Shown: positions 45,015 to 54,615, counted from the stretch's first letter. The stretch: 64,000 nucleotides of DNA from Haladaptatus pallidirubidus (GCF_020700235.1 NZ_CP085301.1:2480001-2544000), one strand, 5' to 3'. A program made the numbers and translations. The notes: generated from the letters alone by a model not told the origin.

Positions 45015-45951
45015 TCGCCTCTTTTCTGTCGGGACCGAGCGGCGACCCGGCGACGAAACTGTCCGCGTAGTCGAGCACCGCGTCGATTCTATCGGCCGCC
45101 GTCTCCGGCGTTCCGGCGATGCAGAAGGCGTCGATCATATCGGGCGTCACCAGTTCAAACGCGGCCGAAAACTCCCCCCCTCCGATTTTCTTCCCGATTT
45201 CGCCCGCGCGCTCGTGGTCGATTCCGTGCCTGTCCAACACCGGTTTCGCCGCGCCACCGACGATGAACGCGACCGGCGGTCTGGCGGCCTCGCGCGCCTC
45301 GTCGCCGTCCTCCGCGACGCTCACGCTGGCGTAGGCGGCGAAGTCGAACTCGCCCCGGTGGTCGGGTCGGTCGGCCAATCCTTCCGAGATTCGCCCGTCC
45401 GCCCACTCGAAATCGCGCGGATGCGAGGCGTTGACCAGCGCGCCGTCCGCGTGTTTCGCGCTCATTCGGAGCATGTGCGGCCCCTGTGCGCCGACGTACA
45501 CCGGTATCTCGCCGACCTCGTAGTTCAGCCCCGCGTCCTCCGCGACGAAGGTTCCGTCGTGGGTCACGCGCTCGCCGTCCCAGAGTCGCTTCGAGACTTT
45601 CATCGTCTCCAGCACCCGCCGAAGCGGTCGGTCGCGGTCGATACCGAGGTTTTGCAGGGTCGAACGGTCGCCCGCACCGAGTCCGCAAACTCCTCGGCCG
45701 TCGCTCGCTTCGTGGATGGTCGCAGCTTGCGAAGCGAGCGTGACAGGATGGGTTTCGTAGGGATTGACGACACCCGGCCCGAGTCGGATGTCGTCCGTTC
45801 CGGCCGCGATTTGCGAGAGGACGGTGAAGGGGTCGCGGTTGTTGTAGTGACTGCTGGCGAACAGTGTGTCGAACCCTTCGCTCTCGGCCAGCACGCCGAG
45901 TTCGACAAGTTCGGAAACCGGATCTTCCGGCGTGAGTTCAATCCCGCGCAA
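44968..45951 (-). CDS. mer: F420-dependent reductase of the Mer/luciferase-like family
   Basis: A 327-residue flavin/F420-type (luciferase-like) TIM-barrel enzyme, close to 5,10-methylene-tetrahydromethanopterin reductase. A TTG at 45951 is the best start (MRGIELTPEDPVSEL), since the family starts there and the reading ahead of it belongs to cofE in another frame. VYVGAQGPHMLRM and GAGDRSTLQNLGIDRDRP are typical. It overlaps the end of cofE by 14 bases. In haloarchaea it may act on folate-like C1 carriers rather than in methanogenesis. Confidence 0.85.
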   Translation of the reverse strand: MRGIELTPEDPVSELVELGVLAESEGFDTLFASSHYNNRDPFTVLSQIAAGTDDIRLGPGVVNPYETHPVTLASQAATIHEASDGRGVCGLGAGDRSTLQNLGIDRDRPLRRVLETMKVSKRLWDGERVTHDGTFVAEDAGLNYEVGEIPVYVGAQGPHMLRMSAKHADGALVNASHPRDFEWADGRISEGLADRPDHRGEFDFAAYASVSVAEDGDEAREAARPPVAFIVGGAAKPVLDRHGIDHERAGEIGKKIGGGEFSAAFELVTPDMIDAFCIAGTPETAADRIDAVLDYADSFVAGSPLGPDRKEAITLVAAALDLPCQEP

Positions 45952-46699
45952 ACTCCCACCCCCGGAGCGCCTGCCGGACGAAATCGCTATCGACCGCCCG
46001 AAAGAGGTTGTCGCTTCCCTCGTGATTGCCGAACTCCCAATCGCGGACGACGACGACCGGCAGGCCGTCGTCACCCTCTCCGCTCACGAGGTTGGCGGCG
46101 GATGCGAGTTCGTCTACGACCGATTCGACCGTCACTTCGAGTTCGTGACCGTCCCTGTCGCGCTCTCCCCGCCAGTCCCGACTGGCGGGCATTCCGGCCC
46201 ATCCGAGCGCGACCCCCCGTTGGCCGTGCCGAAACGGTCTTCCACAGGTGTCGGTGACGACGACCGGCACGTCCTGCGAGAGCGCCGACCGAATTCGGTC
46301 GGCGCTCTCGTTCGGTCGCTTCGGGAGCAACAGGAGGTCTGCGTCTCCGGTGTTGGAGCGGTCGATTCCCGCATTGACGCCGATGTGGCCGAATCGCGTC
46401 GAAGTGAGCAGGAAGGGGGCGTCCATGATTATCTCGGTGCTCTCCTCTATGACGGCCTGCGCGAATCGCGGGTCTTTCTCCTCGCCCGAAATCTCGCCGA
46501 GCCGTGCCGCGAGTTCCTCCGCCCGCGGACTCGCCGGAAAGTCCGCGAGATTTGCGGTACGGTCTTCGGCTTTCGAGACGATTGTGCTCGCGACCAGCAG
46601 TACGTCGCCGGGTTCGAGGTCGATTCGTTCTTCCACGAGTTCGGCGATGTCGTCGCCGGGTTCGACCTCGGGAATTCCCGGAACCGCGAAAACGTTCAT
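45938..46699 (-). CDS. cofE: Coenzyme F420:L-glutamate ligase
   Basis: Adds glutamates to F420-0 using GTP. The 253-residue product (start 46699, MNVFAVPGIPEVEPGD) has the family segments VLLVASTIVSKAEDRT, TDTCGRPFRHGQRGVALGWA and SAANLVSGEGDDGLPVV. Its 3' end overlaps the F420-dependent reductase gene, joining cofactor synthesis with a user of it. An upstream ATG would add 56 basic residues and is rejected. Confidence 0.92.
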   Translation of the reverse strand: MNVFAVPGIPEVEPGDDIAELVEERIDLEPGDVLLVASTIVSKAEDRTANLADFPASPRAEELAARLGEISGEEKDPRFAQAVIEESTEIIMDAPFLLTSTRFGHIGVNAGIDRSNTGDADLLLLPKRPNESADRIRSALSQDVPVVVTDTCGRPFRHGQRGVALGWAGMPASRDWRGERDRDGHELEVTVESVVDELASAANLVSGEGDDGLPVVVVRDWEFGNHEGSDNLFRAVDSDFVRQALRGWEFARD

Positions 46700-46775
46700 G
46701 CCCGAACGTTCGCGCGCCCGGATAAAAACCCGCCCGAAAGGTGCAAATCGCGTCAGCTTTCGGACGTTCGAACGG

Positions 46776-47285
46776 TTAGCTTTCGTGAACCTGCACCGAA
46801 ATCGTCCCCTCTTCGACGGTCGCAACGACCATCGTCGCGTTTCGGGCGGGGGCCGCCCCCGTCGCACTCCCCGGATTGAGCAGTCGAACGCCGTCGACTT
46901 GCTCGTCCATCACTCGATGAGTGTGGCCGGAGACGCCGATGACCGACTCGTCGGCTGCTCCGTCCGAATGTTCACGAACGGTTTTTGCAACTCTGTTTCG
47001 ATACCCTCGTTTCGGCCCGGTTCCGTGCGTCACGACGAATTTCACGCCGCCGAGACTCCGAGTTGCAACGTCCGGCAGGCGGAGCGACCGCGGGTCGGTA
47101 TTTCCGGCGACTGCGGTGAGGTTGCCGTCGGTCAGTTCTCCGATGGAGACCAACGCGTCCGCCGAATCGAAATCCCCCGCGTGAATCGTATAATCCGCGC
47201 GCTGGATCCGCATTCGAACCCAAACGGGAAGGCGGTTCGCACGGGTGGGAATGTGCGTGTCGCTGATGATGGCGACCCGGAGCAT
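46776..47285 (-). CDS. YfcE/MJ0936-family metallophosphoesterase
   Basis: A 169-residue phosphodiesterase. Metal-site motifs in order: SDTHI (Asp, His), HAGDFD, VAGNTD, VVTHGTG and GHTH. The start at 47285 (MLRVAIISDTHI) places the first motif at the N-terminus as in relatives; an ATG three codons upstream is possible. It is followed by cofE on the same strand after 76 bases, but no link to F420 is implied. Natural substrate unknown. Confidence 0.88.
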   Translation of the reverse strand: MLRVAIISDTHIPTRANRLPVWVRMRIQRADYTIHAGDFDSADALVSIGELTDGNLTAVAGNTDPRSLRLPDVATRSLGGVKFVVTHGTGPKRGYRNRVAKTVREHSDGAADESVIGVSGHTHRVMDEQVDGVRLLNPGSATGAAPARNATMVVATVEEGTISVQVHES

Positions 47286-47371
47286 GGTCGTCAATTCGTC
47301 GCCCCGATAGAAAAGCGTTCGAGGACGGTTTCCACCGGAACGCTTTTTTGCTCAGTTCGGGTGGTTTAGTT

Positions 47372-48499
47372 ATGGCCTGTGGGTACCGTCGTCGCGCATT
47401 TCTCAGCGCTACAGGTGCCAGTTTGCTGGCGTTTGCGAGTGGATGTTCCACCCTCCAAGCGAACGGTGGCGACACCAGATGGTCGGTGAAATTGGACGGT
47501 TACCCCGCACGAGCGTCGAACGTCACCGATACCGGATTCGTCGTCGCAACTACGCTTGAGCCGGACGGCGAGCTCGGATTCGCTCGGTTTTCCGGCGAGT
47601 ACGAACAGCTCGCTGAACTCCCGCGGATTACCGCCCCGCCGGTTCTCATCGGTAACCGCGCCTTCGTCGAGGCGGACGGCATCATCCACGAAATTTCGGT
47701 GAACGGCGATGAGCCGACCGAACTTCGAACCGACTACCTGGCGTTCGGTCGGTACTCTGCGGTTTCGTCGGAATCGTCACGACTGTACGGCGTCGCCTAC
47801 AGCGAAGACATCGAGAAGTACGCGACGTTCTCGCTGAACCTCGACACGGGGCGAATTGAGTGGACTCACCCGTTCGGTCACGTCCGGTCGTCGGCGGACT
47901 CCGACGGCGACCGCGTGTTTGCGGCCTCTCCCACAGGAACGATACGGGCGTATGACGCGGCGGACGGTACGACGTTATGGAAGCGGAAAACGGGTCGAAA
48001 TGCGGTACTCACGTATCACGACGATGCCGTTTTCGTCGCCTCGATGAACGGCGTAACGGCACTGACCCCATCCGATGGAACGGTGCGCTGGCACACTGAA
48101 AGCGACTGGATTGGGTCGGTCGGAACGCTTCCCGAGGCGAACGATTCGAGCGTGTACGCCATCCTTTCGTTCTACTCGAATCATCATCGGAGTCGGTTTG
48201 CGATGGAGACGTACATCGTGGCGTGCAACCGAAACACCGGCGAGGAACGCTGGCGAAAACGGGCGAAGTTCGGCACGCCGCTTTCGGTGACCGAACAGGA
48301 AGTCGCAATCGAATCGGTCGAACGAGTCGAAACGACGCAGGAAGAATCTAAGCTAGAAAATAGCCTCTCCGTCTTCGGCGTCGGCGGTGCGCGGAAAGAG
48401 CAGTACGAACTGAACGAGCGGGCGACGATGAAACCCATTCTGCGCGACGACGTGGTCATCGTCGGCGACGATACGTCAATCGTCGCCTACGACCGTTGA
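47372..48499 (+). CDS. PQQ-like beta-propeller lipoprotein, second copy
   Basis: A 375-residue lipoprotein: GYRRRAFLSATGASLLAFASGC gives a Tat motif and lipobox when split as YRRRAFLSATG and FASGC. Propeller repeats TGRIEWTHPFG, DGTTLWKRKTG, SDGTVRWHTES and TGEERWRKRAK are clear. It is a paralogue of the protein encoded at 43014-44321. Start ATG 47372; an earlier ATG at 47348 is less likely. Role unknown. Confidence 0.83.
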   Translation: MACGYRRRAFLSATGASLLAFASGCSTLQANGGDTRWSVKLDGYPARASNVTDTGFVVATTLEPDGELGFARFSGEYEQLAELPRITAPPVLIGNRAFVEADGIIHEISVNGDEPTELRTDYLAFGRYSAVSSESSRLYGVAYSEDIEKYATFSLNLDTGRIEWTHPFGHVRSSADSDGDRVFAASPTGTIRAYDAADGTTLWKRKTGRNAVLTYHDDAVFVASMNGVTALTPSDGTVRWHTESDWIGSVGTLPEANDSSVYAILSFYSNHHRSRFAMETYIVACNRNTGEERWRKRAKFGTPLSVTEQEVAIESVERVETTQEESKLENSLSVFGVGGARKEQYELNERATMKPILRDDVVIVGDDTSIVAYDR

Positions 48500-48579
48500 T
48501 CCGACGCGCCACCATCTTCTCGTTCGACACGTCACGACCTCGCCCACAGATTCACCATTCTTCGAAACCACGATTTCGC

Positions 48580-49812
48580 ATGGACGAAACCCACGTCGTC
48601 ACCTGCTTCCTGCGGAACCGAGGTGACGTGTTGCTGCTCCGTCGAAGCGAACAGGTCGGGTCGTACGCGGGCAAGTGGGGCGGAGTCGCCGGACATGCGG
48701 AGGGTGACCCCGATTCGCTCGCACGTGAAGAGATCGAGGAGGAAACCGGTCTGTTGGACGACTGTACGTTCGTTCGAGCGGGCGACCCCTTCGACGTGGA
48801 AGACAAAGCCCTCGGAAAACGGTGGATAGTCCATCCGTACCTGTTCGACTGCGCGACTCGCGCAGTCGAACTGGATTGGGAGACGACGGATTCGGAGTGG
48901 ATTCCCCCGACCGAAATCCTTCGCCGAGAGACGGTGCCCGACCTCTGGACATCCTACGAACGCGTCGCGCCGAACATCGAATCGGTCGCCGGGGATACGG
49001 AGCACGGTTCCGCGTCCGTCTCGGTTCGTGCTCTCGAAACCCTCCGCGACCGGGCCGGACTGCTCGCGGTTCGCAGTGGCGACTGGGATGAGTTGGCCGA
49101 ATTGGCGACCGAACTTCGCTCGGCTCGCCCGAGCATGGCGGTTCTCGAAAACCGAATCAATCGGGCGATGACGGGTACCGATTCCCCGGCTACCGTCGAG
49201 CAATCCACCATCGACGGTATCGACCGCGCCTACCGAATCGACGAGGAGGCGACCGAAAACGCACGGGAGAAAATAGATGGCTCGACGGTACTCACCCTCT
49301 CTCGTTCCGGAACCGTCCTCGACGCGCTTCGCGTCGCGAAGCGCGTCTTCGTCGCCGAGTCCCGACCGGCGCGCGAAGGTGTCGGGGTGGCTGAAGAACT
49401 GGCGGACGGGACGGACATGACGGTTCACACCGACGCCGCGATGGCGCACGTGTTGGCCACGGAGGACGTTGACTGCGTGGTCGTCGGCGCAGATGCAGTC
49501 CTCCCAAATGGGAATGTCGTGAACAAAACCGGAACGCGGTTGGCGGCCGTGGCCGCCAACCGCGAAGACGTGCCCGTGTTCGTCGTCACGGCCACCGACA
49601 AGGTGCAATTTCGCGACGAACCCGCGCTGGAATCGGGCGATCCGGCGGCGGTGTACGATGGCGGTGCGAACCTGTTGGCGCTTAATCCGACCTTCGACGT
49701 AACGCCCGCGGAGTTCGTCACTGGGTACGTGACGGAGCGCGGCGCACTCGGCAGTGCGGAAGTTTGGGACGTGAGCGAGAAACTCCGGGAACTGTCGAGG
49801 TGGCGTTCCTAA
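48580..49812 (+). CDS. Nudix domain fused to an eIF2B-like/sugar-phosphate isomerase domain
   Basis: Residues 1-150 are a Nudix hydrolase (GVAGHAEGDPDSLAREEIEEE then TGLLDD, catalytic Glu residues intact). Residues about 160-410 match the eIF2B-alpha/ribose-1,5-bisphosphate isomerase/MtnA family (TVLTLSRSGTVLDAL, FVAESRPAREG, VVVGADAVLPNGNVVNKTGT, FVVTATDKVQF). Isomerases of this family work in archaeal nucleoside breakdown (pentose bisphosphate pathway), where a Nudix partner could supply or trim a phosphorylated sugar. No other pathway gene is adjacent. Start 48580 (MDETHVVTCFL). Confidence 0.85.
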   Translation: MDETHVVTCFLRNRGDVLLLRRSEQVGSYAGKWGGVAGHAEGDPDSLAREEIEEETGLLDDCTFVRAGDPFDVEDKALGKRWIVHPYLFDCATRAVELDWETTDSEWIPPTEILRRETVPDLWTSYERVAPNIESVAGDTEHGSASVSVRALETLRDRAGLLAVRSGDWDELAELATELRSARPSMAVLENRINRAMTGTDSPATVEQSTIDGIDRAYRIDEEATENAREKIDGSTVLTLSRSGTVLDALRVAKRVFVAESRPAREGVGVAEELADGTDMTVHTDAAMAHVLATEDVDCVVVGADAVLPNGNVVNKTGTRLAAVAANREDVPVFVVTATDKVQFRDEPALESGDPAAVYDGGANLLALNPTFDVTPAEFVTGYVTERGALGSAEVWDVSEKLRELSRWRS

Positions 49813-49942
49813 CGCGCAAGAGTCAAACCGGTCGGGCGGGTACGGACGATTGGGCGGCGGTGACGAAAGTTACCCCCTCCGAGCCCCTTGTGACGAGGAT
49901 TTTTCCCGAGCCGCCCTTTCAACGCCAAACGACAGCGCTCGG

Positions 49943-50515
49943 CTACACGCTTTCAAGCACCGCGATAGCCACGCCAGCCGCGCTCAAAATCGCTTGCGAA
50001 GTCGCCCCTGGACGCTCGATACGAACGTCGTAAACGGTTCTCGGGTGGAGTCTGCCCGCGATTTCGCCGATGTGCTCGCCGTTCGGTGCGTCCATCGAAA
50101 ATGTCTGCGGGAGGGGCGAGAGCATCTGCGAGACGGTGTTCACCGCACCGATGAGTCCGCGCCGGGAAGTTACCGAGGCGAGTTCTTCGCCGTCCGGAGA
50201 CGCGACAGCCCAGTAGTGGCGGCGGAAACTGAGTTCTTTCGAGAGGGTGAACAGTGGTTCGTCAGCACCCTCTACGAGAAGAGCGTACTCTCCTGCACTG
50301 TCGAAAACCCGTTTCGAACGCACTCGAAACGCGACGTCGCCGTCTTCGTCGCGAAACGGAAACGTTGCCATGCCCTCCGACACGTTTCTTCCGGTGTCGA
50401 GAACGCGATTGCCGTCCGAATCGGAAACCCAAAACTCCTCCCGAAGGAACTTTCGTTTGACGGTGTACGGTTCGTCCCCGAACGGCAGGTCACCGATTTC
50501 GTCGCGCGCTGGCAT
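49943..50515 (-). CDS. LURP-one-related (tubby-like fold) protein
   Basis: A 190-residue protein starting MPARDEIGDLPFGDEPYTVK. YTVKRKFLREEFWVSDSDG and NRVLDTGR, with later FRVRSKRVFDSAG, PLFTLSKELSFRR and HYWAVASPDG, follow the LURP-one/tubby beta-barrel pattern. The last residues (AILSAAGVAIAVLES) form a hydrophobic helix that could anchor the barrel, as in tubby-type proteins and scramblases. Role unknown; divergent from the hydroxyacid dehydrogenase gene. Confidence 0.75.
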   Translation of the reverse strand: MPARDEIGDLPFGDEPYTVKRKFLREEFWVSDSDGNRVLDTGRNVSEGMATFPFRDEDGDVAFRVRSKRVFDSAGEYALLVEGADEPLFTLSKELSFRRHYWAVASPDGEELASVTSRRGLIGAVNTVSQMLSPLPQTFSMDAPNGEHIGEIAGRLHPRTVYDVRIERPGATSQAILSAAGVAIAVLESV

Positions 50516-50621
50516 TGCCCGCCGATTCGAACGTGACGATAGTAATTCCTGCTGATGCCTCGTCGCATCCACCGATGTCACCTTCCGAAGATTCATTCCC
50601 GTTCCATGGGTATCCCCGTGC

Positions 50622-51557
50622 ATGCAGATTTCCCACCTCGGAATCCACGATTCGGTCGATGCCGTCTTCCCACCCGAGCAGTTGCGCGAAGCGCTCTTCT
50701 CTATCGACCCGAACGTCGAGGTCGTCGGCGACGACCCGGATGAACTTGCAGGGTGCGACGCCGTGGTCACGTTCGCCCACCGCGACGGACTGCTCGACTC
50801 CGGACTCGAATGGGTGCATTCGATTCAGGCCGGATACGACCGATTTCCGCTCGCCGAGTTCGAAGACGCCGGTATCATTCTGACGAACAGCACGGGCATC
50901 CACGGTACCAGCGTCGGCGAATCCGCGCTGGGAATGATGCTCTCCCTTTCGCGCCGATTACACGCCTTTTCGTGCCAGCAGACCGACCGCGAGTGGAATC
51001 GCCCCGATTGGGACGAACCGTTCACGCTCCAGCACGAACCGCTCTGCGTCGTCGGCCTCGGCACGTTAGGACAGGGGATCGCAAAGCGGGCGGACGCGAT
51101 CGGAATGCACGTCACGGGCGTTCGACGCTCCGCCGAATCGATGCCGCACGTCCGTAAGGTGTACGCGAACGACGACCTGCACCAGGCGATTTCGGAGGCG
51201 CGATTCGTCGCACTGGCCACGCCCCTCACCGACGCGACAGTGGGGTTGATGGGGACGGCGGAGTTCGAGGCCATGCGTGAGGACGCCTATTTCATCAACG
51301 TGGCCCGCGGAAAGTGCGCCGACGAGAAGGCGCTGATTTCTGCGCTGGAAGACGGCGAAATCGCGGGTGCGGCCTTGGACGTGTTCGAGGAAGAACCGCT
51401 TCCGGAGGACTCCTCGCTCTGGGGGATGGACGACGTGGTCGTGACGCCCCACGCCGCGGCGGCGGAAATCGACTATTACAACCACATCGCTGAACTGGTT
51501 CGGGAGAACGTCCAGCACATCGACGCAGATGAGGAACTCACGAATCGGGTCGTCTGA
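50622..51557 (+). CDS. D-2-hydroxyacid dehydrogenase family protein
   Basis: A 311-residue NAD(P)-dependent oxidoreductase. The nucleotide loop GLGTLG spans residues 145-150. Catalytic residues sit in INVARGKCADE (Arg), EEEPLPED (Glu) and VVTPHAAAAE (His). This family reduces 2-oxoacids such as hydroxypyruvate, glyoxylate or phosphoglycerate; the sequence does not point to one substrate. Stands alone. Confidence 0.88.
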   Translation: MQISHLGIHDSVDAVFPPEQLREALFSIDPNVEVVGDDPDELAGCDAVVTFAHRDGLLDSGLEWVHSIQAGYDRFPLAEFEDAGIILTNSTGIHGTSVGESALGMMLSLSRRLHAFSCQQTDREWNRPDWDEPFTLQHEPLCVVGLGTLGQGIAKRADAIGMHVTGVRRSAESMPHVRKVYANDDLHQAISEARFVALATPLTDATVGLMGTAEFEAMREDAYFINVARGKCADEKALISALEDGEIAGAALDVFEEEPLPEDSSLWGMDDVVVTPHAAAAEIDYYNHIAELVRENVQHIDADEELTNRVV

Positions 51558-51752
51558 GCCGAGCTGAACTGGTTCTGACTGGCTTCGATTTTTGTCGGTT
51601 ATTATCTGATTATCGTTGATTTCGTGGCGTACTTGTTCCATTGTCATTTGGTAACATCTAACATTACTCGTGTCGTAGCATCATTCGCGCTCTCCGTGAT
51701 GATGAACTGGAAACGAACGGTGTCGGGACGGGCGCGACAGACGGAGGACACT

Positions 51753-53141
51753 ATGGCGACGACAGCAAAAGACGACGACGCAGTCATCGAACAGTTTCGG
51801 GAGGGCATTCGAGGAACGTTGGTTCGACCCGACGATGCGGAGTACGACGACGCGCGCACGATTTACAACGGAATGATAGACAAACATCCCGGACTCATCG
51901 TCCGGTGTGCCAATGTCGGTGACGTAATCGCGGCCGTGAATTTCGCCCGGGAGAACGACATCGAAACAGCGATACGAAGCGGCGGCCACAGCGGTCCCGG
52001 CCTGTCGCTCGCGGACGACGGGCTTGTCATCGACCTATCCGACATGACGGGCATCCGCGTCGACCCCGACGCGAAAACCGCGCGAGTCGAACCAGGTTGC
52101 ACGTGGGGCGACGTGGATTCCGCCACTCACGCTTTCGGACTGGCAACCGTCAGCGGGATCATCTCCACCACCGGCGTCAGTGGCCTGACGCTCGGTGGCG
52201 GGCACGGTTATCTGACTCGAAAATACGGCCTGACGATCGACAACCTGCTCAGCGCCGATGTCGTGTTGGCCGACGGACGACTAGTGCACGCGAGCGAGGA
52301 CGAGAATCCGGATTTGTTCTGGGCGCTCCGCGGCGGCGGCGGCAACTTCGGCGTGGTCGCCTCGTTCGAGTACGAATTGCACCCCGTGGACACGGTGGTC
52401 GCCGGGCCGCTGTTCTGGCCCATCGAGGAACTCGAATCCACGATGCGCTGGTACCGCGAGTGGCTACCCCAAGCGCCGGAGGACGTGTACGCGTTCTATC
52501 TGGTCGGCGAGGTGCCGGGTGACCCCTTCCCCGCAGAACTTCACGGCGAGAAGGTCTGCGGCCTGATGTGGTGCAGTTTGGGGTCGGAGAGACAAACCGA
52601 GGAAATGCTCCAAACGGCCCGCGATGTCGCCGAACCGCTGTTCGAACACGTCGGAGAGATGACGTATCCTGCGCTCCAGAGCATGTTCGACGACCTCTAC
52701 CCGCCGGGTGACCAGTGGTACTGGAAGGGCGACTTCGTGCGCGACCTGCCGGACGAAGCCATCGAGGTACACGAGCGCCACGCCGAGGTGCCGACGCCGA
52801 AATCGACGATGCACCTCTACCCTATCAACGGAGCGGTTCACGACGTTGCACCGGACGAAACCGCGTGGAGCGTCCGTGACGCCAACTGGTCGATGGTCAT
52901 CGTGGGCGTCGACCCCGACCCGGCGAACGATGAAAAAATCACCAAATGGGCGCGTGACTACTGGCACGAACTCCATCCGCACACTGTCGGTGGTTCGTAC
53001 ATCAACTTCATGATGGAAGAGGGAGAAGACCGGATTCAGGCCACGTACGGCGACAATTACGAGCGATTGCGGGAAGTCAAAGCGGAGTACGACCCGGACA
53101 ACTTCTTCCACGTGAACCAGAACATCGAACCGGCAGACTGA
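51753..53141 (+). CDS. FAD-linked oxidase (PCMH/berberine-bridge type)
   Basis: A 462-residue flavoprotein starting MATTAKDDDAVIEQF at 51753 (an upstream in-frame start at 51624 is less protein-like). PCMH domain: AIRSGGHSGPGLSLAD supplies the His that can bind FAD covalently, and SGLTLGGGHGYLTRKYGL closes the site. The Cys-bearing loop of bicovalent members is absent, so at most one covalent bond is expected. The BBE C-terminal motif YDPDNFFHVNQN is present. Oxidises an alcohol or sugar; substrate unknown. Confidence 0.87.
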   Translation: MATTAKDDDAVIEQFREGIRGTLVRPDDAEYDDARTIYNGMIDKHPGLIVRCANVGDVIAAVNFARENDIETAIRSGGHSGPGLSLADDGLVIDLSDMTGIRVDPDAKTARVEPGCTWGDVDSATHAFGLATVSGIISTTGVSGLTLGGGHGYLTRKYGLTIDNLLSADVVLADGRLVHASEDENPDLFWALRGGGGNFGVVASFEYELHPVDTVVAGPLFWPIEELESTMRWYREWLPQAPEDVYAFYLVGEVPGDPFPAELHGEKVCGLMWCSLGSERQTEEMLQTARDVAEPLFEHVGEMTYPALQSMFDDLYPPGDQWYWKGDFVRDLPDEAIEVHERHAEVPTPKSTMHLYPINGAVHDVAPDETAWSVRDANWSMVIVGVDPDPANDEKITKWARDYWHELHPHTVGGSYINFMMEEGEDRIQATYGDNYERLREVKAEYDPDNFFHVNQNIEPAD

Positions 53142-53524
53142 GGGTTGGCGAGCGATTTCGGGGTCTCTTTTTGAGCAACTTTCCCGGTATCTGTTCTGAA
53201 CTGTTCGAACTGAGTTCTTAGTTCAACAAATCGCCTTTTTCCAGGGTGGGTTTTCGAGGTACCACTCGGAGGTGCCGCTCGGAATTGCCGACTCCGATGA
53301 GACCGCACCGCAACCGCCAGTGTCCTCACTCTTCCCCGCCAGCGCATTCGCACGAACGGGACGAGGCGACCGTGTCGCCTCGCTGGCTCACGGCGAAGCC
53401 GTGAGCGCCGAACGACAGTGAGGTATGAGTGCAGTCCTGCGCTGGCGCAACCGTGCGACTGTGTAGTCAAGCTTCTAGAGGTCTAACCACTTCCTGTTCA
53501 AAAACCCACAGCAAGCGCGGGGTA
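53142..53524. other. Gene-free stretch with perfect hairpins
   Basis: No credible gene. It holds the hairpin GCTCACGGC-GAA-GCCGTGAGC (53386-53406) and, just before it, GGCGAC-CGT-GTCGCC. Hairpins of this stem-GAA-stem type recur elsewhere in the window (63.2 kb). Confidence 0.6.
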
Positions 53525-53540
53525 CCCTTTCATGAAAGGG
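53525..53540. promoter_or_regulatory. 16-base palindrome upstream of the dgcN-dgcA-like pair
   Basis: CCCTTTCATGAAAGGG is perfectly symmetric and ends 36 bases before the ATG at 53577. AAAACTTTCATGGG follows, repeating half of it. Position suits an operator overlapping the promoter, controlling D-amino-acid use; no regulator gene is adjacent. Confidence 0.45.
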
Positions 53541-53576
53541 GGCAAAACTTTCATGGGCTCTGTGCCTGTGTAGCAC

Positions 53577-54614
53577 ATGAACCTTCGGGAGGCCTTCGAC
53601 GCCCCTGCTCCCGCGATTATCCTCGCGGAAGGAGCCTTCGGCACCATGGACGGAAAGACGGCGAACGGGGTCGTCATGCACAGTGAACTGTTCGACGCGA
53701 AAGCGGTCATCGACTCGACGCACGCCGGGGAGGATGCGGGGGAAATTCTCGGGCGAAAAGACGTTGTGGACGTCCCAATCGTCGCTTCGACCGAGGAAGC
53801 CATCGAACGCGCGCCGGACGCCGAGGCGCTCGTCATCGGTGTCGCACCCGCCGGCGGCGCACTGCCGGATGAATGGGTCGCGGACATCGAGGAAGCTATT
53901 CGGGGCGGACTGGATGTCGTTTCCGGCCTACACGTGTTTCTCTCCGACCAACCCTCGTGGCAGTCGCTCGCGGACGAACACGACACGCGACTCTTCGACG
54001 TGCGGAAACCGCCGGAAGAAGAAAACTTGCGAGTCGGCGACGGGAAGGTCGATGAAGCGGACGCGGATGTCGTCCTGACCATCGGCACCGACTGCGCGGT
54101 CGGCAAACGAACCACGACGTTCGAACTCTACCGCGCCGCAAAACGCGCCGGACTGGACGCGGGGTGGGTCGCCACCGGCCAAACCGGAATCATGGTCGGC
54201 GCGCACCGCGGCGTCGTCATCGACCGCGTACCCGCCGACTTTACCGCCGGGGTCGTCGAAAACCTCGTTTTCGCCGCCGCACAAGACCACGACATCGTTT
54301 TCGTGGAGGGGCAGGCGGCGCTCACCCACCGCGCCTACTCCGGCGTCACGCTCTCGCTTTTGCACGGCGCGTGGCCGAACGCCGTGGTGCTGGTCGATGA
54401 ACCGAACCGCGAACGGCGAACCCACTTCGAACAGTGGCCGGTCGGGGACGTCGCGAGCGAAATCGGCCTCGTCACCGAACTGTCCGACGCGACGGTCGCC
54501 GGAGTTTCAACGTGGGCCGACCCCGAAACAGTCGAGTATCCTGTCCCCGCTGCGAACGTGTATCACGAAAACGGATCGAAAGAACTGCTCGACGCGGTTC
54601 GAGAGGTACTGTGA
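53577..54614 (+). CDS. dgcN: DUF1611 family N-acetyltransferase-type protein (DgcN-like)
   Basis: A 345-residue DUF1611 protein with an N-terminal Rossmann-like domain and a P-loop-like segment GTDCAVGKRTT (170-180). Members called DgcN acetylate D-glutamate as the first step of D-glutamate breakdown, with DgcA converting the product. The next gene, one base after this stop, is the matching enolase-superfamily enzyme, which supports that reading. Assignment of the exact D-amino acid remains inference. Confidence 0.82.
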   Translation: MNLREAFDAPAPAIILAEGAFGTMDGKTANGVVMHSELFDAKAVIDSTHAGEDAGEILGRKDVVDVPIVASTEEAIERAPDAEALVIGVAPAGGALPDEWVADIEEAIRGGLDVVSGLHVFLSDQPSWQSLADEHDTRLFDVRKPPEEENLRVGDGKVDEADADVVLTIGTDCAVGKRTTTFELYRAAKRAGLDAGWVATGQTGIMVGAHRGVVIDRVPADFTAGVVENLVFAAAQDHDIVFVEGQAALTHRAYSGVTLSLLHGAWPNAVVLVDEPNRERRTHFEQWPVGDVASEIGLVTELSDATVAGVSTWADPETVEYPVPAANVYHENGSKELLDAVREVL

Positions 54615-54615
54615 G

